In this document: one piece after another, positions 53,692 through 62,866 of the stretch
Position numbering within the stretch: the first letter of the stretch is position 1
Layout: each line of letters opens with the position of its first letter
Origin: Flavobacteriales bacterium UBA3364
Lineage (GTDB): Bacteria; Bacteroidota; Bacteroidia; Flavobacteriales_F; PHOS-HE28
Reading direction: 5' to 3'
Assembly: GCA_002360495.1 (NCBI GenBank)
Contig: DEQO01000115.1
Location: 9,060 to 73,059 of the forward strand
Length of the DNA stretch: 64,000 bases
The notes under the pieces: generated by a model
The model's database searches: none
What the model was told of the DNA's origin: nothing
What the model saw: the letters and a program-made list of their open reading frames with translations, nothing else
Position numbers and translations under genes: made by a program

Positions 53692-54622
53692 GGTCCACGG
53701 GTTCTTGAACGGCCGCCGTTTCCCGCACGAATCGCTGCGAGAAGGCCATCATCTGTTCGTTCTCCTGCGGGGAGGGCAGGGCCTTGGCGAATTTCACCAT
53801 GTCCGCAAGGCGCAAGACGTTCTCAAGTTGGCCCCGTTGATCGGGGGAGAGCGGGCTCACCCGGAGTTCTTTCACCAATTCATCGGTGGTGCTTTCCAAA
53901 GCGGGCAAACGGTACCGTTCCTCGATATAGCCGCGCAGGAGATCGGTGATCCGCGAGTGATAGCCTTTGTGATCGCCCTGTTGCCAGACGCGCTCTTTGT
54001 CCAGCACCTCCAGTGCACGAAGAATGCGTTCATGCAAAGCGATGACCACGGTGGGTGTCGGCGACGGCGTGGATGGTCCCCGTTTACGGAGGACGAGATA
54101 GAGCACCGTCGCGAGTATGGCCAAGGATGCCGCACCGATGGCGAACCAGACCCAGTGTTCGCGCAGCCAGTAACCCGCACTGAACGGAAGGACGACGATG
54201 TCCTTGATGTCGCGCAATGCAAGGCTGCTGTCCAATTCCGTAGTGCGTACCTCGATCAATTGGGCCGTGCTTTCCAAGGTGGTCCCATCCACAACGAAGC
54301 GGAATGGCGGTACAGCCCAGAAGCCGGTATCGAAGGAGGTCAGCGTCAGCGTCCGCACCTGGCGGGCCAAGGCCCCATCACCGGCAACGGTATCCACGCC
54401 GGAATCATGCACCACTTCAACATGGCGTTCAAGTGTGTCCGCGATCGTCGGCCATACGATGCTTTTCACGCTGTTCGGTGAGTAGGAGACATGCATCTTC
54501 ATGTGCACTTGCTCTCCGATGCGAATCACGGTGGTATCCAGGTCCACGCCCACGACCGTGTTCGCGGATTGACCGATCAAGGTCAAGGGTAGTACCAACG
54601 CGGTGGCCGTGATCGCCCTCAT
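53684..54622 (-). CDS. Bat-operon membrane protein with BatD-like N-terminus
   Basis: 312 aa. Signal peptide (TATALVLPLTLIGQSAN), an N-terminal beta domain like the stress-protein BatD units (DLDTTVIRIGEQVHMKMHVS), a single TM (HWVWFAIGAASLAILATVLYLVL), and a cytoplasmic helical part resembling DUF4381 (RITDLLRGYIEERY). Conserved between DUF58 and BatA genes in Bacteroidota. Probably an assembly or anchoring subunit. Confidence 0.8.
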   Translation of the reverse strand: MRAITATALVLPLTLIGQSANTVVGVDLDTTVIRIGEQVHMKMHVSYSPNSVKSIVWPTIADTLERHVEVVHDSGVDTVAGDGALARQVRTLTLTSFDTGFWAVPPFRFVVDGTTLESTAQLIEVRTTELDSSLALRDIKDIVVLPFSAGYWLREHWVWFAIGAASLAILATVLYLVLRKRGPSTPSPTPTVVIALHERILRALEVLDKERVWQQGDHKGYHSRITDLLRGYIEERYRLPALESTTDELVKELRVSPLSPDQRGQLENVLRLADMVKFAKALPSPQENEQMMAFSQRFVRETAAVQEPVDHG

Positions 54623-55503
54623 CGCACGTCACGTTGCTTCAGCAGGTCCATCAAAGGCCGCACATAACCGTCCTGCGTGGTGATCGTGGCGTGATCGACA
54701 CCGGAGCGGCGCAGGGTCTCCCGCGTGCGGTTCTGGTGCTTCAATGCAGCGGCCCGATAGGCGTTTCGGACGGAGCGACTCCCGGTATTCACCCAGCGGG
54801 ATACGCCGGTCTCCGGGTCCACGAACTGCACCAGGCCTACGTTCGGCAATTCGCTTTCCCGCGGATCCGCGGTGCGCAGAACGACGAGATCATGTTTTCG
54901 GTTGGCGATCTTGATGGCCGGTTCGTATTCATCGTCCATCATATCGCTCAAGAGGAAGGCGATGCTTCGTTTCTTGATCACACTGTTCAGGTAGCGCAGA
55001 GCGGCTGTGATATCCGTGCCCGTGCTGGTGGCCCTGAACTCGAGCAACTCGCGGACGAGCCGCAGGATATGGCTGCGGCCCTTCTTGGGCGGGATGAATT
55101 TCTCCACCACGTCGCTGAAGAGGATCAATCCCACCTTGTCGTTGTTCTTGATGGCGCTGAACGCGATGGTGGCACAGGCCTCCGTGACGAGCTCCCGTTT
55201 GAGCTGTTGTGCGGTACCGAATTCTCCGGAACCACTCACGTCGGCCACGAGCATCACGGTGAGTTCGCGTTCCTCTTCGAAGACTTTCACGAACGGATGA
55301 CCGAAGCGTGCCGTCACGTTCCAGTCGATGGTGCGCACCTCATCGCCGGGTGTGTATTCGCGCACCTCGCTGAAGGTCATGCCCCTTCCCTTGAACGCAC
55401 TGTGGTACTCGCCGGAAAAGATGTGCTCGCTCAAGCCGCGTGTCTTCAGCTCGATCAGGCGCACCTTCTTGAGGAGTTCCTTGGTATGTTGTTGGGTATT
55501 CAT
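54619..55503 (-). CDS. DUF58 protein of the MoxR/Bat operon
   Basis: 294 aa, soluble. DUF58/VWA-like fold: GEYHSAFKGRGMTFSEVREY then TPGDEVRTIDWNVTAR, the family signature, VMLVADVSGSGEFG, and SIAFLLSDMMDDEYE. DUF58 proteins are VWA-like partners of MoxR ATPases. Its start at 55,503 follows a hairpin-containing 71-bp gap downstream of MoxR. Confidence 0.9.
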   Translation of the reverse strand: MNTQQHTKELLKKVRLIELKTRGLSEHIFSGEYHSAFKGRGMTFSEVREYTPGDEVRTIDWNVTARFGHPFVKVFEEERELTVMLVADVSGSGEFGTAQQLKRELVTEACATIAFSAIKNNDKVGLILFSDVVEKFIPPKKGRSHILRLVRELLEFRATSTGTDITAALRYLNSVIKKRSIAFLLSDMMDDEYEPAIKIANRKHDLVVLRTADPRESELPNVGLVQFVDPETGVSRWVNTGSRSVRNAYRAAALKHQNRTRETLRRSGVDHATITTQDGYVRPLMDLLKQRDVR

Positions 55504-55517
55504 ATGGACAGAAGCAA

Positions 55518-55569
55518 GAGCAGGGGCAGGAGCAAGAACTGGTCATTGCACCTGGTCCTGCCCCTGCTC
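55518..55569. repeat. inverted repeat between MoxR and DUF58 genes
   Basis: GAGCAGGGGCAGGA and TCCTGCCCCTGCTC, perfect 14-bp arms with a 24-base loop. Related GCAGGGGCAGG / CCTGCCCCTGC stretches occur near 56,707-56,830 and 62,285-62,325. A chromosomal repeat family not seen in the accessory block. Confidence 0.75.
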
Positions 55570-55574
55570 CTTTT

Positions 55575-56603
55575 TCAAGGAACCTCTATCGTATTCAGCA
55601 CCCGATCGATGATCTCCTTGACCGAGATGTTCTCGGCTTCGGCTTCGTAGGTAAGGCCGACACGGTGGCGCAGGATATCGGGACATACGGCGCGAACGTC
55701 CTCGGGGATCACGTAGCCCCGGCGTTTGGTGAATGCGAAGGCCTTCGCGGCAAGGGCCATGTTGATGCTCGCACGCGGGCTGGCACCGAAACCGATCATC
55801 GAGGTGAGGTCGGTGAGCTTGTACTGGTCCGGTTTGCGCGTGGCGTAGACGATATCGACGATGTACTGCTCGATCTTCTCATCCATGTACACCTCACGGA
55901 CCAATTGGCGGGCGTTCAGGATCTCGGCGGGCGTTACCACCACCTGGGGTTCCGGATTCCCCCCCGGGCGCACGTTCTGGCGGATGATGAGCTTCTCCTC
56001 CTCCTTTCTCGGATAATCCAACACGACCTTCAGCATGAAACGATCGGTCTGCGCTTCAGGAAGCGGGTAGGTGCCTTCCTGTTCGATGGGGTTCATCGTG
56101 GCCATCACCAGGAACGGGGAGGGCAGGGGATAGGTTTGCGCACCAATGGTGACCTGGCGCTCCTGCATGGCTTCGAGCAAGGCGCTTTGCACCTTGGCCG
56201 GTGCGCGGTTGATCTCGTCCGCAAGGATGAAATTGCTGAAGATCGGTCCCTTCCGCACCGTGAATTCCTCGTTACGCTGGCTGTAGATCATCGTACCGAT
56301 CAAGTCGGCGGGTAGCAGGTCCGGGGTGAATTGGATCCGGCTGAACCCAACATTCACGGTTTGTGCAAGGGCCTTGATGGCCATGGTCTTTGCCAGACCG
56401 GGCACCCCTTCAAGCAGAATATGACCATCGGCAAGGAGGGCGACAAGGAGCTTCTGCACCATGTCCTTCTGGCCCACGATCACTTTGCCCATTTCCTGAT
56501 CGATCAGGTCAACGAAAGCGCTGGCGTGCTGGATGCGTTCGTTCAGAAGGCGGATGCTGTCGGAGGTCACCGCTTGGGGAGTGCTCGAAAGGGTCTGTTC
56601 CAT
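55575..56603 (-). CDS. MoxR-family AAA+ ATPase
   Basis: 342 aa. Walker A GVPGLAKT, Walker B ILADEINRAP (with DEINR), pre-sensor and arginine regions (AMQERQVTIGAQTYPLPSPF, MNPIEQEGTYPLPEAQTDRF). First gene of the operon; MoxR ATPases cooperate with VWA proteins to remodel or insert metal centres and to control stress response. A 250-bp spacer to the divergent MazG-like gene holds repeats and a likely promoter. Confidence 0.9.
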   Translation of the reverse strand: MEQTLSSTPQAVTSDSIRLLNERIQHASAFVDLIDQEMGKVIVGQKDMVQKLLVALLADGHILLEGVPGLAKTMAIKALAQTVNVGFSRIQFTPDLLPADLIGTMIYSQRNEEFTVRKGPIFSNFILADEINRAPAKVQSALLEAMQERQVTIGAQTYPLPSPFLVMATMNPIEQEGTYPLPEAQTDRFMLKVVLDYPRKEEEKLIIRQNVRPGGNPEPQVVVTPAEILNARQLVREVYMDEKIEQYIVDIVYATRKPDQYKLTDLTSMIGFGASPRASINMALAAKAFAFTKRRGYVIPEDVRAVCPDILRHRVGLTYEAEAENISVKEIIDRVLNTIEVP

Positions 56604-56853
56604 GGTATTTTCTGGGCCTCGGCCGTCGGCCGGAAGTTGAACGCAAAGTTGATCGGGTAGTTGAAGTCGGTGTCCGCGATGCGAGTTAAAGAACGTTAAC
56701 CCATCGGCCCAAGGTGCAGGAGCAGGAACAGGGGCAAACGGTCCGGCTGGCTCGTGCTTTTATGGGATCGAAGGATCCGGGGACATTTCCACCAAGGACC
56801 AAGTGCCTGCCATGCCCCTGCCCCTGCCTCCTGCATTCATTACTTTCGATCGC

Positions 56854-57267
56854 ATGGAGACCACAACGCAAGCCCTGACCCTCGCCGAAGCCACCGAGCA
56901 TGTGCGCACATTCCACGAGGCCTTCGGCATCCCGAACGCCAAGACGATGATCGGTGATATCGGCGACCGCGACGCGCTGCTCCGGTACAAGCTGATCCGC
57001 GAGGAGAACGAGGAGTACCTGGACGCGGCCATGCGCGGTGATCTCGTGGAAGTAGCCGATGCCTTGGGCGACATCCTCTATATCCTTTGCGGCACCATGC
57101 TGAAACACGGCTTGGAGCACAAGATGGACGAAGTGTTCAGGGAGATCCAGCGCAGCAACATGAGCAAGCTCGATGCGGATGGCAAACCGATCTACCGCGA
57201 GGACGGCAAAGTGATGAAGAGTGCGCTGTACTTCAAGCCGGATATCGCCGCGATCCTGGAACAATGA
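56854..57267 (+). CDS. MazG-like / HisE-fold NTP pyrophosphohydrolase
   Basis: 137 aa from ATG 56,854. All-alpha MazG fold: LIREENEEYLDA with the metal-binding E-E-x-x-E pattern and VEVADALGDILYILCG with the D-x-x-x-D site, then RSNMSKLD and YREDGKVMKSALYFKPD. Chromosomal members in Bacteroidota hydrolyse (d)NTPs for house cleaning. Overlaps the next gene by ATGA. Confidence 0.85.
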   Translation: METTTQALTLAEATEHVRTFHEAFGIPNAKTMIGDIGDRDALLRYKLIREENEEYLDAAMRGDLVEVADALGDILYILCGTMLKHGLEHKMDEVFREIQRSNMSKLDADGKPIYREDGKVMKSALYFKPDIAAILEQ

Positions 57268-57770
57268 ACCTGCCGTTGCTGCTCGCGAAGGCCCGCCATT
57301 CCGGCCACTGGCGGTGGCGGTTGAACTTCCTGTTGCCATGGGCCATCCCGTTCAACCGCCCGCATGGGTTCAGGGTGCATCCGTTGCCGACGGGGGGCAT
57401 CAGCGTGCGCATTCCTTATTGGCGCGTGAACCGCAACCACATCAACGGGATCCATGCCTGTGCCATCGCGACGGCCAGCGAAATGTGCAGCGGACTTTCC
57501 GTGTTGGAGAAACTGGATCCGAAGAAGTATCGCTTGATCATGCGCACGTTGCACATGGAGTACCACTACCAGGCCAAGCAACCTGCAATCGCGAAGTGCG
57601 TGCCGACGGAGGAAGAGATCGCGGAACTTGTGGTGCGCCCGCTGGCCTCACGGGATTCCGTGGACTACAGCAGCACCGTTGAGGTGCATGACGCACACGG
57701 CAACCACCTCGCCACGGCAAAGGTCACCTGGCAGGTGAAGGAGTGGGGCAAGGTGCGGACGAAGGTGTGA
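57264..57770 (+). CDS. DUF4442 hotdog-fold protein
   Basis: 168 aa. Hotdog thioesterase-like features: RINGIHACAIATASEMCSGL-type helix (NHINGIHACAIATASEM) and paired strands (SVRIPYWRVNRNHIN; LATAKVTWQVKEWGKVR). DUF4442 proteins are related to acyl-CoA thioesterases, but substrate is unknown. Coupled by overlap to the MazG-like gene. Confidence 0.8.
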   Translation: MNLPLLLAKARHSGHWRWRLNFLLPWAIPFNRPHGFRVHPLPTGGISVRIPYWRVNRNHINGIHACAIATASEMCSGLSVLEKLDPKKYRLIMRTLHMEYHYQAKQPAIAKCVPTEEEIAELVVRPLASRDSVDYSSTVEVHDAHGNHLATAKVTWQVKEWGKVRTKV

Positions 57771-57916
57771 TGAGCATGAACCTGATCAAGTATGCCAATG
57801 CCTATCCGGGTCGAGTGACGGTCTTGGCGACCGTTGTGCTCGCCGTGCTCTATGAATTTCGACGAAACACCGATGGGACGTCGAAGCAAAACGGCGAACA
57901 TGGTGGCGCGATCTAG
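57770..57916 (+). CDS. small membrane protein, 48 aa, possibly frameshift partner of next gene
   Basis: ATG overlaps the DUF4442 stop by one base. Residues NLIKYANAYPGRVTVLATVV and LAVLYEF make one TM helix, then NTDGTSKQNGEHG. It ends at TAG just before the 77-aa gene, which continues in another frame. Confidence 0.45.
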   Translation: MSMNLIKYANAYPGRVTVLATVVLAVLYEFRRNTDGTSKQNGEHGGAI

Positions 57917-57927
57917 AGATCCGAGGT

Positions 57928-58161
57928 GTGGTGGAGGTGACGAAATCGGTTCCCGAGGATCATGGCGAGACGCACGTGTTCGTGCTTTCCAATGGAACCG
58001 AAATGGATTTGCGCGACCGCCTATTCTACCGTGTTCTGGGTATTGGGGATTCACTCTTCAAGCAACCAGGGGAAGGTGTCGCATACATTCGAAAACTCGA
58101 CGGATCGAAGGGTGAAATCGAACTGTTCAAGCACGAACAGACTCTGTTCAGTTGGGATTGA
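57928..58161 (+). CDS. hypothetical protein, 77 aa
   Basis: Reading frame is open upstream to 57,856 without ATG; GTG at 57,928 is the start taken. VEVTKSVPEDHGETHVFVLS and GTEMDLRDRLFYRVLGIGDS are strand-rich, and it ends EQTLFSWD. Its upstream in-frame codons (WWRDLEIRGVVEVTK) also look coding, so this and the preceding TM gene may be one gene split by a frameshift. Converges on the DUF2238 gene, overlapping by 14 bases. Confidence 0.5.
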   Translation: MVEVTKSVPEDHGETHVFVLSNGTEMDLRDRLFYRVLGIGDSLFKQPGEGVAYIRKLDGSKGEIELFKHEQTLFSWD

Positions 58162-58798
58162 TCTTTCCTTGCATCCGCTTCACCAAGCTCGCCAGCACCA
58201 TCGAAATGATCGCCCCGCTCAACGCCAGCCCCATGTCCTTCTGGGCATCCCAGATATCCCCTTGCGAACCGAGGTAGGCAGCGCCCTGCGCCGGGAAGAA
58301 CACATCGGCCACGGCCCATTCGATCAATTCATAGGCACCACTGAAGCTGAGGGTGATCTCCACCGGCAGCAACCAGCACACCCAGATGGGCCAGTTGAAG
58401 TGGTTCGTGAAATAGTCACGCATCGGGTAGGCGAGTAGCAACCCGAAACTGAAGTGGACGATGCGGTCATACGGGTTACGCTCCAGGCTGAACGAGTCCT
58501 TCAACCAATACCCGGCCGGGTTCTCGGCATAGGTGTACATGGCACCATAGATGTGCAGCAGGATGTACACGAACATGAGCGTGTAGCTCAGATCACTGAA
58601 CTTGAATTTGCGGTGGCTGATGGCGAGTCCGCCGATGAAGACGATGGTGAGCGCGTTCTCCGTCCACCAGTTCGCGTTGTCCGTGGTGCCTAGGAAGGTC
58701 CAGATCCAGACCATCAGGAACACACCAAGATAGACCTTGAGGAGGGTATGTTCGCGAAAGGGAATACGACCGATACTGGAGGTGGTTGAAAATGCCAT
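58148..58798 (-). CDS. DUF2238 membrane protein (YjdF-like)
   Basis: 216 aa with six to seven TM helices (LLKVYLGVFLMVWIWTFLG; LTIVFIGGLAISHRKF; LMFVYILLHIYGAMYTYAE; IVHFSFGLLLAYPMRDYF; WPIWVCWLLPVEITLSFSGA; ALSGAIISMVLASLVKRM). The conserved NPYDRIVHFSFG and EWAVADVFFP motifs identify DUF2238. Role unknown. Confidence 0.9.
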   Translation of the reverse strand: MAFSTTSSIGRIPFREHTLLKVYLGVFLMVWIWTFLGTTDNANWWTENALTIVFIGGLAISHRKFKFSDLSYTLMFVYILLHIYGAMYTYAENPAGYWLKDSFSLERNPYDRIVHFSFGLLLAYPMRDYFTNHFNWPIWVCWLLPVEITLSFSGAYELIEWAVADVFFPAQGAAYLGSQGDIWDAQKDMGLALSGAIISMVLASLVKRMQGKINPN

Positions 58799-58822
58799 TC
58801 CGGATGCCCGGTTGATCGGGGT

Positions 58823-59464
58823 TCAATCGACTGGTCCAGGAGTGGATCCGGACTTCGTCCCTTTTGGTGGAAAGCGCCAGGCGAAGGTCAATTGGTATAC
58901 GATGTTCTGCGTCTGAAGCGTGGAACTGAACGGTGTGAAACTGGTCTGGGCTCGGAATTCGAAACTGACGCGTTCCATATCGGTGCCCATTCCTACTCCT
59001 CCACTGAATTGGAAACGATTGTCGCTGCCTTGGAGGTCATACTTGCTGTCCTGGGTCACCTCGCCGTTGTACCAGGTCTTGTAACGTCCGCTGACGAAGT
59101 AGCCGATCGAAGGTCCTACCGTAAGGAAGATCCCACCGGGCTTCGCGTCCGTTCCGATCTTCACCATCACCGGCAGTTCGAAATAATGGAGCGTCGAACG
59201 GCTCTTGGTCAATTGGGCCTGGTTCCGCACAATGGCACCCTTGGTGAGCCAGAGAAGTTCCGGCATGATGATGAACTGGGGATGCAATGGGAATTCCGCA
59301 CCATAGCCCAGAACCACACCAGGGAGCAGGTTGTTGGTGTTCTGGAACAGTCCTCCGACGGATTGGGTGGCGAGGCTCAAGCCCAAGCGCGGTCCATGCA
59401 GGCTCTGCGCGCCGACCATTGTGGGGAGGAAAAGCAGTGGAAGAAGAAGACGTTGAAGCTTCAT
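58823..59464 (-). CDS. outer-membrane beta-barrel (porin-family) protein
   Basis: 213 aa from ATG 59,464. Signal peptide (LLLPLLFLPTMVGAQS) followed by alternating aromatic beta strands: LGLSLATQSVGGLF, VVLGYGAEFPLHPQFIIMPE, LHYFELPVMVKIGTD, IFLTVGPSIGYFVSGRYK, ending YQLTFAWRFP with a C-terminal Phe-rich strand. PorT/OmpA-barrel-like eight-strand protein. Confidence 0.8.
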   Translation of the reverse strand: MKLQRLLLPLLFLPTMVGAQSLHGPRLGLSLATQSVGGLFQNTNNLLPGVVLGYGAEFPLHPQFIIMPELLWLTKGAIVRNQAQLTKSRSTLHYFELPVMVKIGTDAKPGGIFLTVGPSIGYFVSGRYKTWYNGEVTQDSKYDLQGSDNRFQFSGGVGMGTDMERVSFEFRAQTSFTPFSSTLQTQNIVYQLTFAWRFPPKGTKSGSTPGPVD

Positions 59465-59502
59465 GTGACGAAGTTCGCATTTGGCGGCGAACGCACTGCA
59501 GT

Positions 59503-59991
59503 TCAGGCCCGGTCCTTCAAAGCCGCCATTTTGAGCGCAGCAACGGCACAATCGATGCCTTTGTTGCCGTGCTTTCCACCGCTTCGGGCGCGTGCCTGGT
59601 CCATGCTATCGTCCGTGAGCACGCCGAAGATCACGGGCACGCTGAACTTCAATCCGACGGCCATGATGCCCTGCGTGGTACCCTGGCAAACGAAATCGAA
59701 ATGTGGGGTCTCGCCACGCACAACACTGCCGAGACAGATCACGCCGTGCAACCCGCCTTTTTCCAGCAGGAACTGCGCACCGCTGGCCAGTTCGAAACTG
59801 CCCGGTACCCAGGCCTCAACGATATCGACGTTCGAAACGCCGTGCTTCAGCAACGTGTCCTTCGCACCCTTGCGCAAGGCGTCGGTGATGGCGATGTTCC
59901 ATTCGCTCACCACCAGGGCAAAACGGCGACCAGCGCCACTGGGGACGCTGGTCGTGTCGTATGAGGAAAGATGGTGTTGTGCTGTCGCCAT
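59503..59991 (-). CDS. ribH: 6,7-dimethyl-8-ribityllumazine synthase
   Basis: 162 aa. FALVVSEWNIAITDALRKGA, VDIVEAWVPGSFELASGAQF (PGSFE), ICLGSVVRGETPHFDFVCQG with the catalytic His region, and FGVLTDDSMDQARARSGGKH with G-V-L-T. Forms riboflavin precursor from ribitylaminouracil and butanone phosphate. ATG 59,991 starts MATAQHHL. Confidence 0.95.
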   Translation of the reverse strand: MATAQHHLSSYDTTSVPSGAGRRFALVVSEWNIAITDALRKGAKDTLLKHGVSNVDIVEAWVPGSFELASGAQFLLEKGGLHGVICLGSVVRGETPHFDFVCQGTTQGIMAVGLKFSVPVIFGVLTDDSMDQARARSGGKHGNKGIDCAVAALKMAALKDRA

Positions 59992-60030
59992 GTCGATCCC
60001 ACTTCGGCGGGACACGTTGCGCTGGAGGGC

Positions 60031-60732
60031 CTATCCACCCATGGCTTCGGCGTGACCGGCGTACTTGCGCGCCTGGTTCGCGTCGGTGCTCGTGGGGAAT
60101 TCCTTGGCGATGCGGTTGAAGGTCTTCGCAGCCGCGCTCCAATTGGCGGCTTGGTGGTGCAGGATCCCCGCCTTCATCAGGAACATCGGGGTGGTGAACT
60201 CATTGGTCTCCATGTTCGCCGCTTTCTCGAACTGTTTCACGGCTTCATCGGCACGGCCGAGTTCCACCAGTGCATCACCCTGATTGCCCACGGCCATCAC
60301 ACGCAGCACATCATCCTCCAGGTCCGCCTTCTGGTAGCTGTCCAAAGCGGCTTGGAAATCGCCCTTCTGCATGTAGATGGCACCCATGTAATAATTGGCG
60401 AGGTTGCCGCTCGGCGTGCTGCTATAGTCGCTGGCGATGGTCGCGAAGCCGGGCCACTGGTCGTCACCGTTCAAGGCTTTGTCCAGCGAATCGATCTCGA
60501 AATAGTACTCGGCCTTCCACACCATTTCCGCAGCCTCCTTGGCCTTGGGTTCGGCGATGAATTTCTTGTAACCCAACAGGCCGCCAACGACGACGAGGAT
60601 ACCCACCACGCCAATGGTGATGGCCTTCTTGTTGTCTTCGATGAAATGCTCGGTACGGCTGTACACTTCGCCCAGGTCCACGTCCTTGGAGGCGGTCTCC
60701 GTCGTCTCGTGGGGGTTGATCTTGTTGCTCAT
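60031..60732 (-). CDS. YfgM-like TPR membrane protein
   Basis: 233 aa. N-terminal TM (AITIGVVGILVVVGGLLGYK) after a short cytoplasmic segment, then TPR-like helices (GNLANYYMGAIYMQKGDFQA; LVELGRADEAVKQFEKAANM; MKAGILHHQAANWSAAAKTF). Periplasmic chaperone-network or scaffold role by family; end of the ribH-adjacent pair. Confidence 0.75.
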   Translation of the reverse strand: MSNKINPHETTETASKDVDLGEVYSRTEHFIEDNKKAITIGVVGILVVVGGLLGYKKFIAEPKAKEAAEMVWKAEYYFEIDSLDKALNGDDQWPGFATIASDYSSTPSGNLANYYMGAIYMQKGDFQAALDSYQKADLEDDVLRVMAVGNQGDALVELGRADEAVKQFEKAANMETNEFTTPMFLMKAGILHHQAANWSAAAKTFNRIAKEFPTSTDANQARKYAGHAEAMGG

Positions 60733-60865
60733 GGTCGCTCTAAGGAGCGGCAAAAGTAGACCTTTTACGGACTTGGGGATCAGGTCCCTATCGGGTTCTC
60801 ATGGGAGGGCTGTCAATAGCTTGGTCCGAGGGGCCCGCACCGTGCCGTTACCTTTGGCCCCGGCC

Positions 60866-61999
60866 ATGTCCTTTCACCTGTCCCGCCTCACTTTGCTCCA
60901 TTTCCGGAACCACCGGGAACTGGAGGTGGACCTGGGCCGGGAAGTGAATTGTTTCGTGGGTCCGAACGGGGTGGGGAAGACCAACCTGTTGGACGCCGTC
61001 CACTACCTCTCCCTCGGGAAAAGCTATTTCGATCCGGTGGATATGCACAACATCCTGCACGGGGAGGAATTGTTCATGATCCAGGGGGGGATGCACACCG
61101 GAACGGGGGAGGATGCCATCCTGTGCAGCGTTCGCCTTGGCCAACGTAAAGTGCTCAGCCGGAACCGGAAGGAGTATGATCGTTTGGCGGACCACGTTGG
61201 TCGCTATCCGGTGGTGATGATCACCCCTTACGACGGTCAATTGGTGCTTGAAGGGTCCGAGGTCCGGCGCCGTTTCCTGGATGGCTTGATCGCCCAGTTC
61301 GACCGGAACTACCTGGATGCGTTGATCCGCTACAACCGATCGCTCACCCAGCGTAACACCATGCTGAAACGCTTCGCAGAGATCGGCGGGGGGGCTTTGG
61401 AGGAGCTGGAACCATGGGATGAGCAGCTCATCCAGCATGGGACCATGGTGCATGATGTTCGACAGGCGTTCATGCGGGAACTGGTCCCATTGCTTGAGCG
61501 GCATTACCACGGCATCAGCGCAGGACCTGAACGCGTGGCCTTGCAGTACCGTTCCGCATTGGGGGAAACCCCTTTGCGCGACCTATTGCGCGGTTCCTGG
61601 GACCGTGACCGGCTTGCGCACCACACTACCCAAGGCATCCACAAGGACGACCTGGTCTTCACCATCAACGACCAACCGCTGAAGCGATTTGGATCGCAGG
61701 GGCAGCAGAAGACCTATCTCATCGCCTTGAAACTGGCCCAATTCGACTTGACGCAGGAACGTAATGGACTCCGCCCCATCCTTCTGTTGGACGACATCTT
61801 CGATAAGATCGACCCGCAGCGCATGCGGCACCTGCTGAAGTTGTTGAGCGATCAACGTTTCGGGCAGGTACTTCTGACAGACACCGATGCCAGCCGCCTG
61901 CACACCGCGCTGGACGGCCTGGACCTCGACGTCCGCTTCTTCCACCTCGAGCATGCCAACGGCATCACCCGTGAAAAAGCAGAACGAACAGTCGCTTAG
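60866..61999 (+). CDS. recF: DNA repair ATPase RecF
   Basis: 377 aa. Walker A VGPNGVGKTN (31-40), RecF signature SYFDPVDMHN, RRRFLDGLIAQFDRNYLDAL, and the C-terminal ABC part: KRFGSQGQQKTYLIALKLAQ (signature) and ILLLDDIFDKIDPQR (Walker B). Binds gapped DNA in RecFOR repair. Its end overlaps the DUF721 gene. Confidence 0.95.
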   Translation: MSFHLSRLTLLHFRNHRELEVDLGREVNCFVGPNGVGKTNLLDAVHYLSLGKSYFDPVDMHNILHGEELFMIQGGMHTGTGEDAILCSVRLGQRKVLSRNRKEYDRLADHVGRYPVVMITPYDGQLVLEGSEVRRRFLDGLIAQFDRNYLDALIRYNRSLTQRNTMLKRFAEIGGGALEELEPWDEQLIQHGTMVHDVRQAFMRELVPLLERHYHGISAGPERVALQYRSALGETPLRDLLRGSWDRDRLAHHTTQGIHKDDLVFTINDQPLKRFGSQGQQKTYLIALKLAQFDLTQERNGLRPILLLDDIFDKIDPQRMRHLLKLLSDQRFGQVLLTDTDASRLHTALDGLDLDVRFFHLEHANGITREKAERTVA

Positions 62000-62261
62000 G
62001 ACCGCCCTTGGCCACTTGATCGACAGCTACGGCTTGCGCGAGAAGATGGATGAGCTGGATATCACCACCGGCTGGGATGAAGCCGTGGGTCCCATGATCG
62101 CCAGACATACGGTAAGCGTGCGTTTACGGCGAGGCCGCTTGACCGTCCGTGTTGATTCCGCCCCTCTACGCCAGGAACTGACGTTCATGCGCGAAGCCCT
62201 GATCGAGATCCTGAACCGCCGGGCAGGACGAAGGGTGGTGCATGAGATCGTGCTGGAGTGA
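61971..62261 (+). CDS. DciA-like DUF721 protein
   Basis: 96 aa, GTG start inside recF. SLRTALGHLIDSYGLREKMD, TTGWDEAVGPMIARHT and SAPLRQELTFMREALIEILN follow DUF721, the KH-like family including helicase loader DciA. Usual recF neighbour in Bacteroidota. Confidence 0.8.
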   Translation: MKKQNEQSLRTALGHLIDSYGLREKMDELDITTGWDEAVGPMIARHTVSVRLRRGRLTVRVDSAPLRQELTFMREALIEILNRRAGRRVVHEIVLE

Positions 62262-62321
62262 GGATCACGCTCAAGTGCTACCGTCGCACCTGCTCCTGCC
62301 ACCTGCCCGCAGCCCCCTGCC

Positions 62322-62738
62322 CTAGAACCGCTCCCGTCCGCTGAAGAAGAAGTTGCCTTCGATCTCCGCGTTCTCGTTGCTGTCGCTCCCGTGGCAGGCG
62401 TTCTTGGCCTTGCTTTCGGCGAAGCGTTTGCGGATCGTGCCTTCCTCGGCCTGGGCAGGATCCGTGGCGCCGATCAGCTTGCGGAAGTCCTCCACCGCAT
62501 TGCTCTTCTCCAGAATGGCGGCGTAGATGGGGCCGCTGGCCATGTACTCCACGAGTTCGCCGTAGAACGGGCGCTCCTTGTGCACTTCGTAGAAGGTTCC
62601 GGCCTCTTCGCGGGAAAGGCGGGTGTACTTCAAGGCGATGACTTTGAAGCCCGAGCTGGTGATCATATCAATGATCTTACCGGCGTGACCGGCGGCCACT
62701 GCCTCCGGCTTGATCATTGTAAAGGTCCTGTTGGTCAT
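62322..62738 (-). CDS. ndk: nucleoside diphosphate kinase
   Basis: 138 aa. Begins [20 protein letters not shown]; catalytic His in [16 protein letters not shown] (H near 117). The C-terminal half contains the Ndk kpn-loop and [10 protein letters not shown]. Keeps NTP/dNTP pools balanced; normal length. Confidence 0.95.
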   Translation of the reverse strand: MTNRTFTMIKPEAVAAGHAGKIIDMITSSGFKVIALKYTRLSREEAGTFYEVHKERPFYGELVEYMASGPIYAAILEKSNAVEDFRKLIGATDPAQAEEGTIRKRFAESKAKNACHGSDSNENAEIEGNFFFSGRERF

Positions 62739-62866
62739 GAGGGTTGTTGAAAACGCGGCGCAAAAATAACCGGATCGTGCGAAGAGGACCCTGCGGGAAC
62801 ATTATTCCTTCGTGCAGCGAAAAGATCGCCCCGGCGACCACGCCCACCATCAACACTACCCGTGCC

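Noticed and set aside
56854..57267. MazZ partner for the PurZ/DatZ-like genes
   Set aside because: It lies on the chromosomal flank coupled to a DUF4442 gene, with the form usual in Bacteroidota chromosomes; no reason to link it to the phage block.
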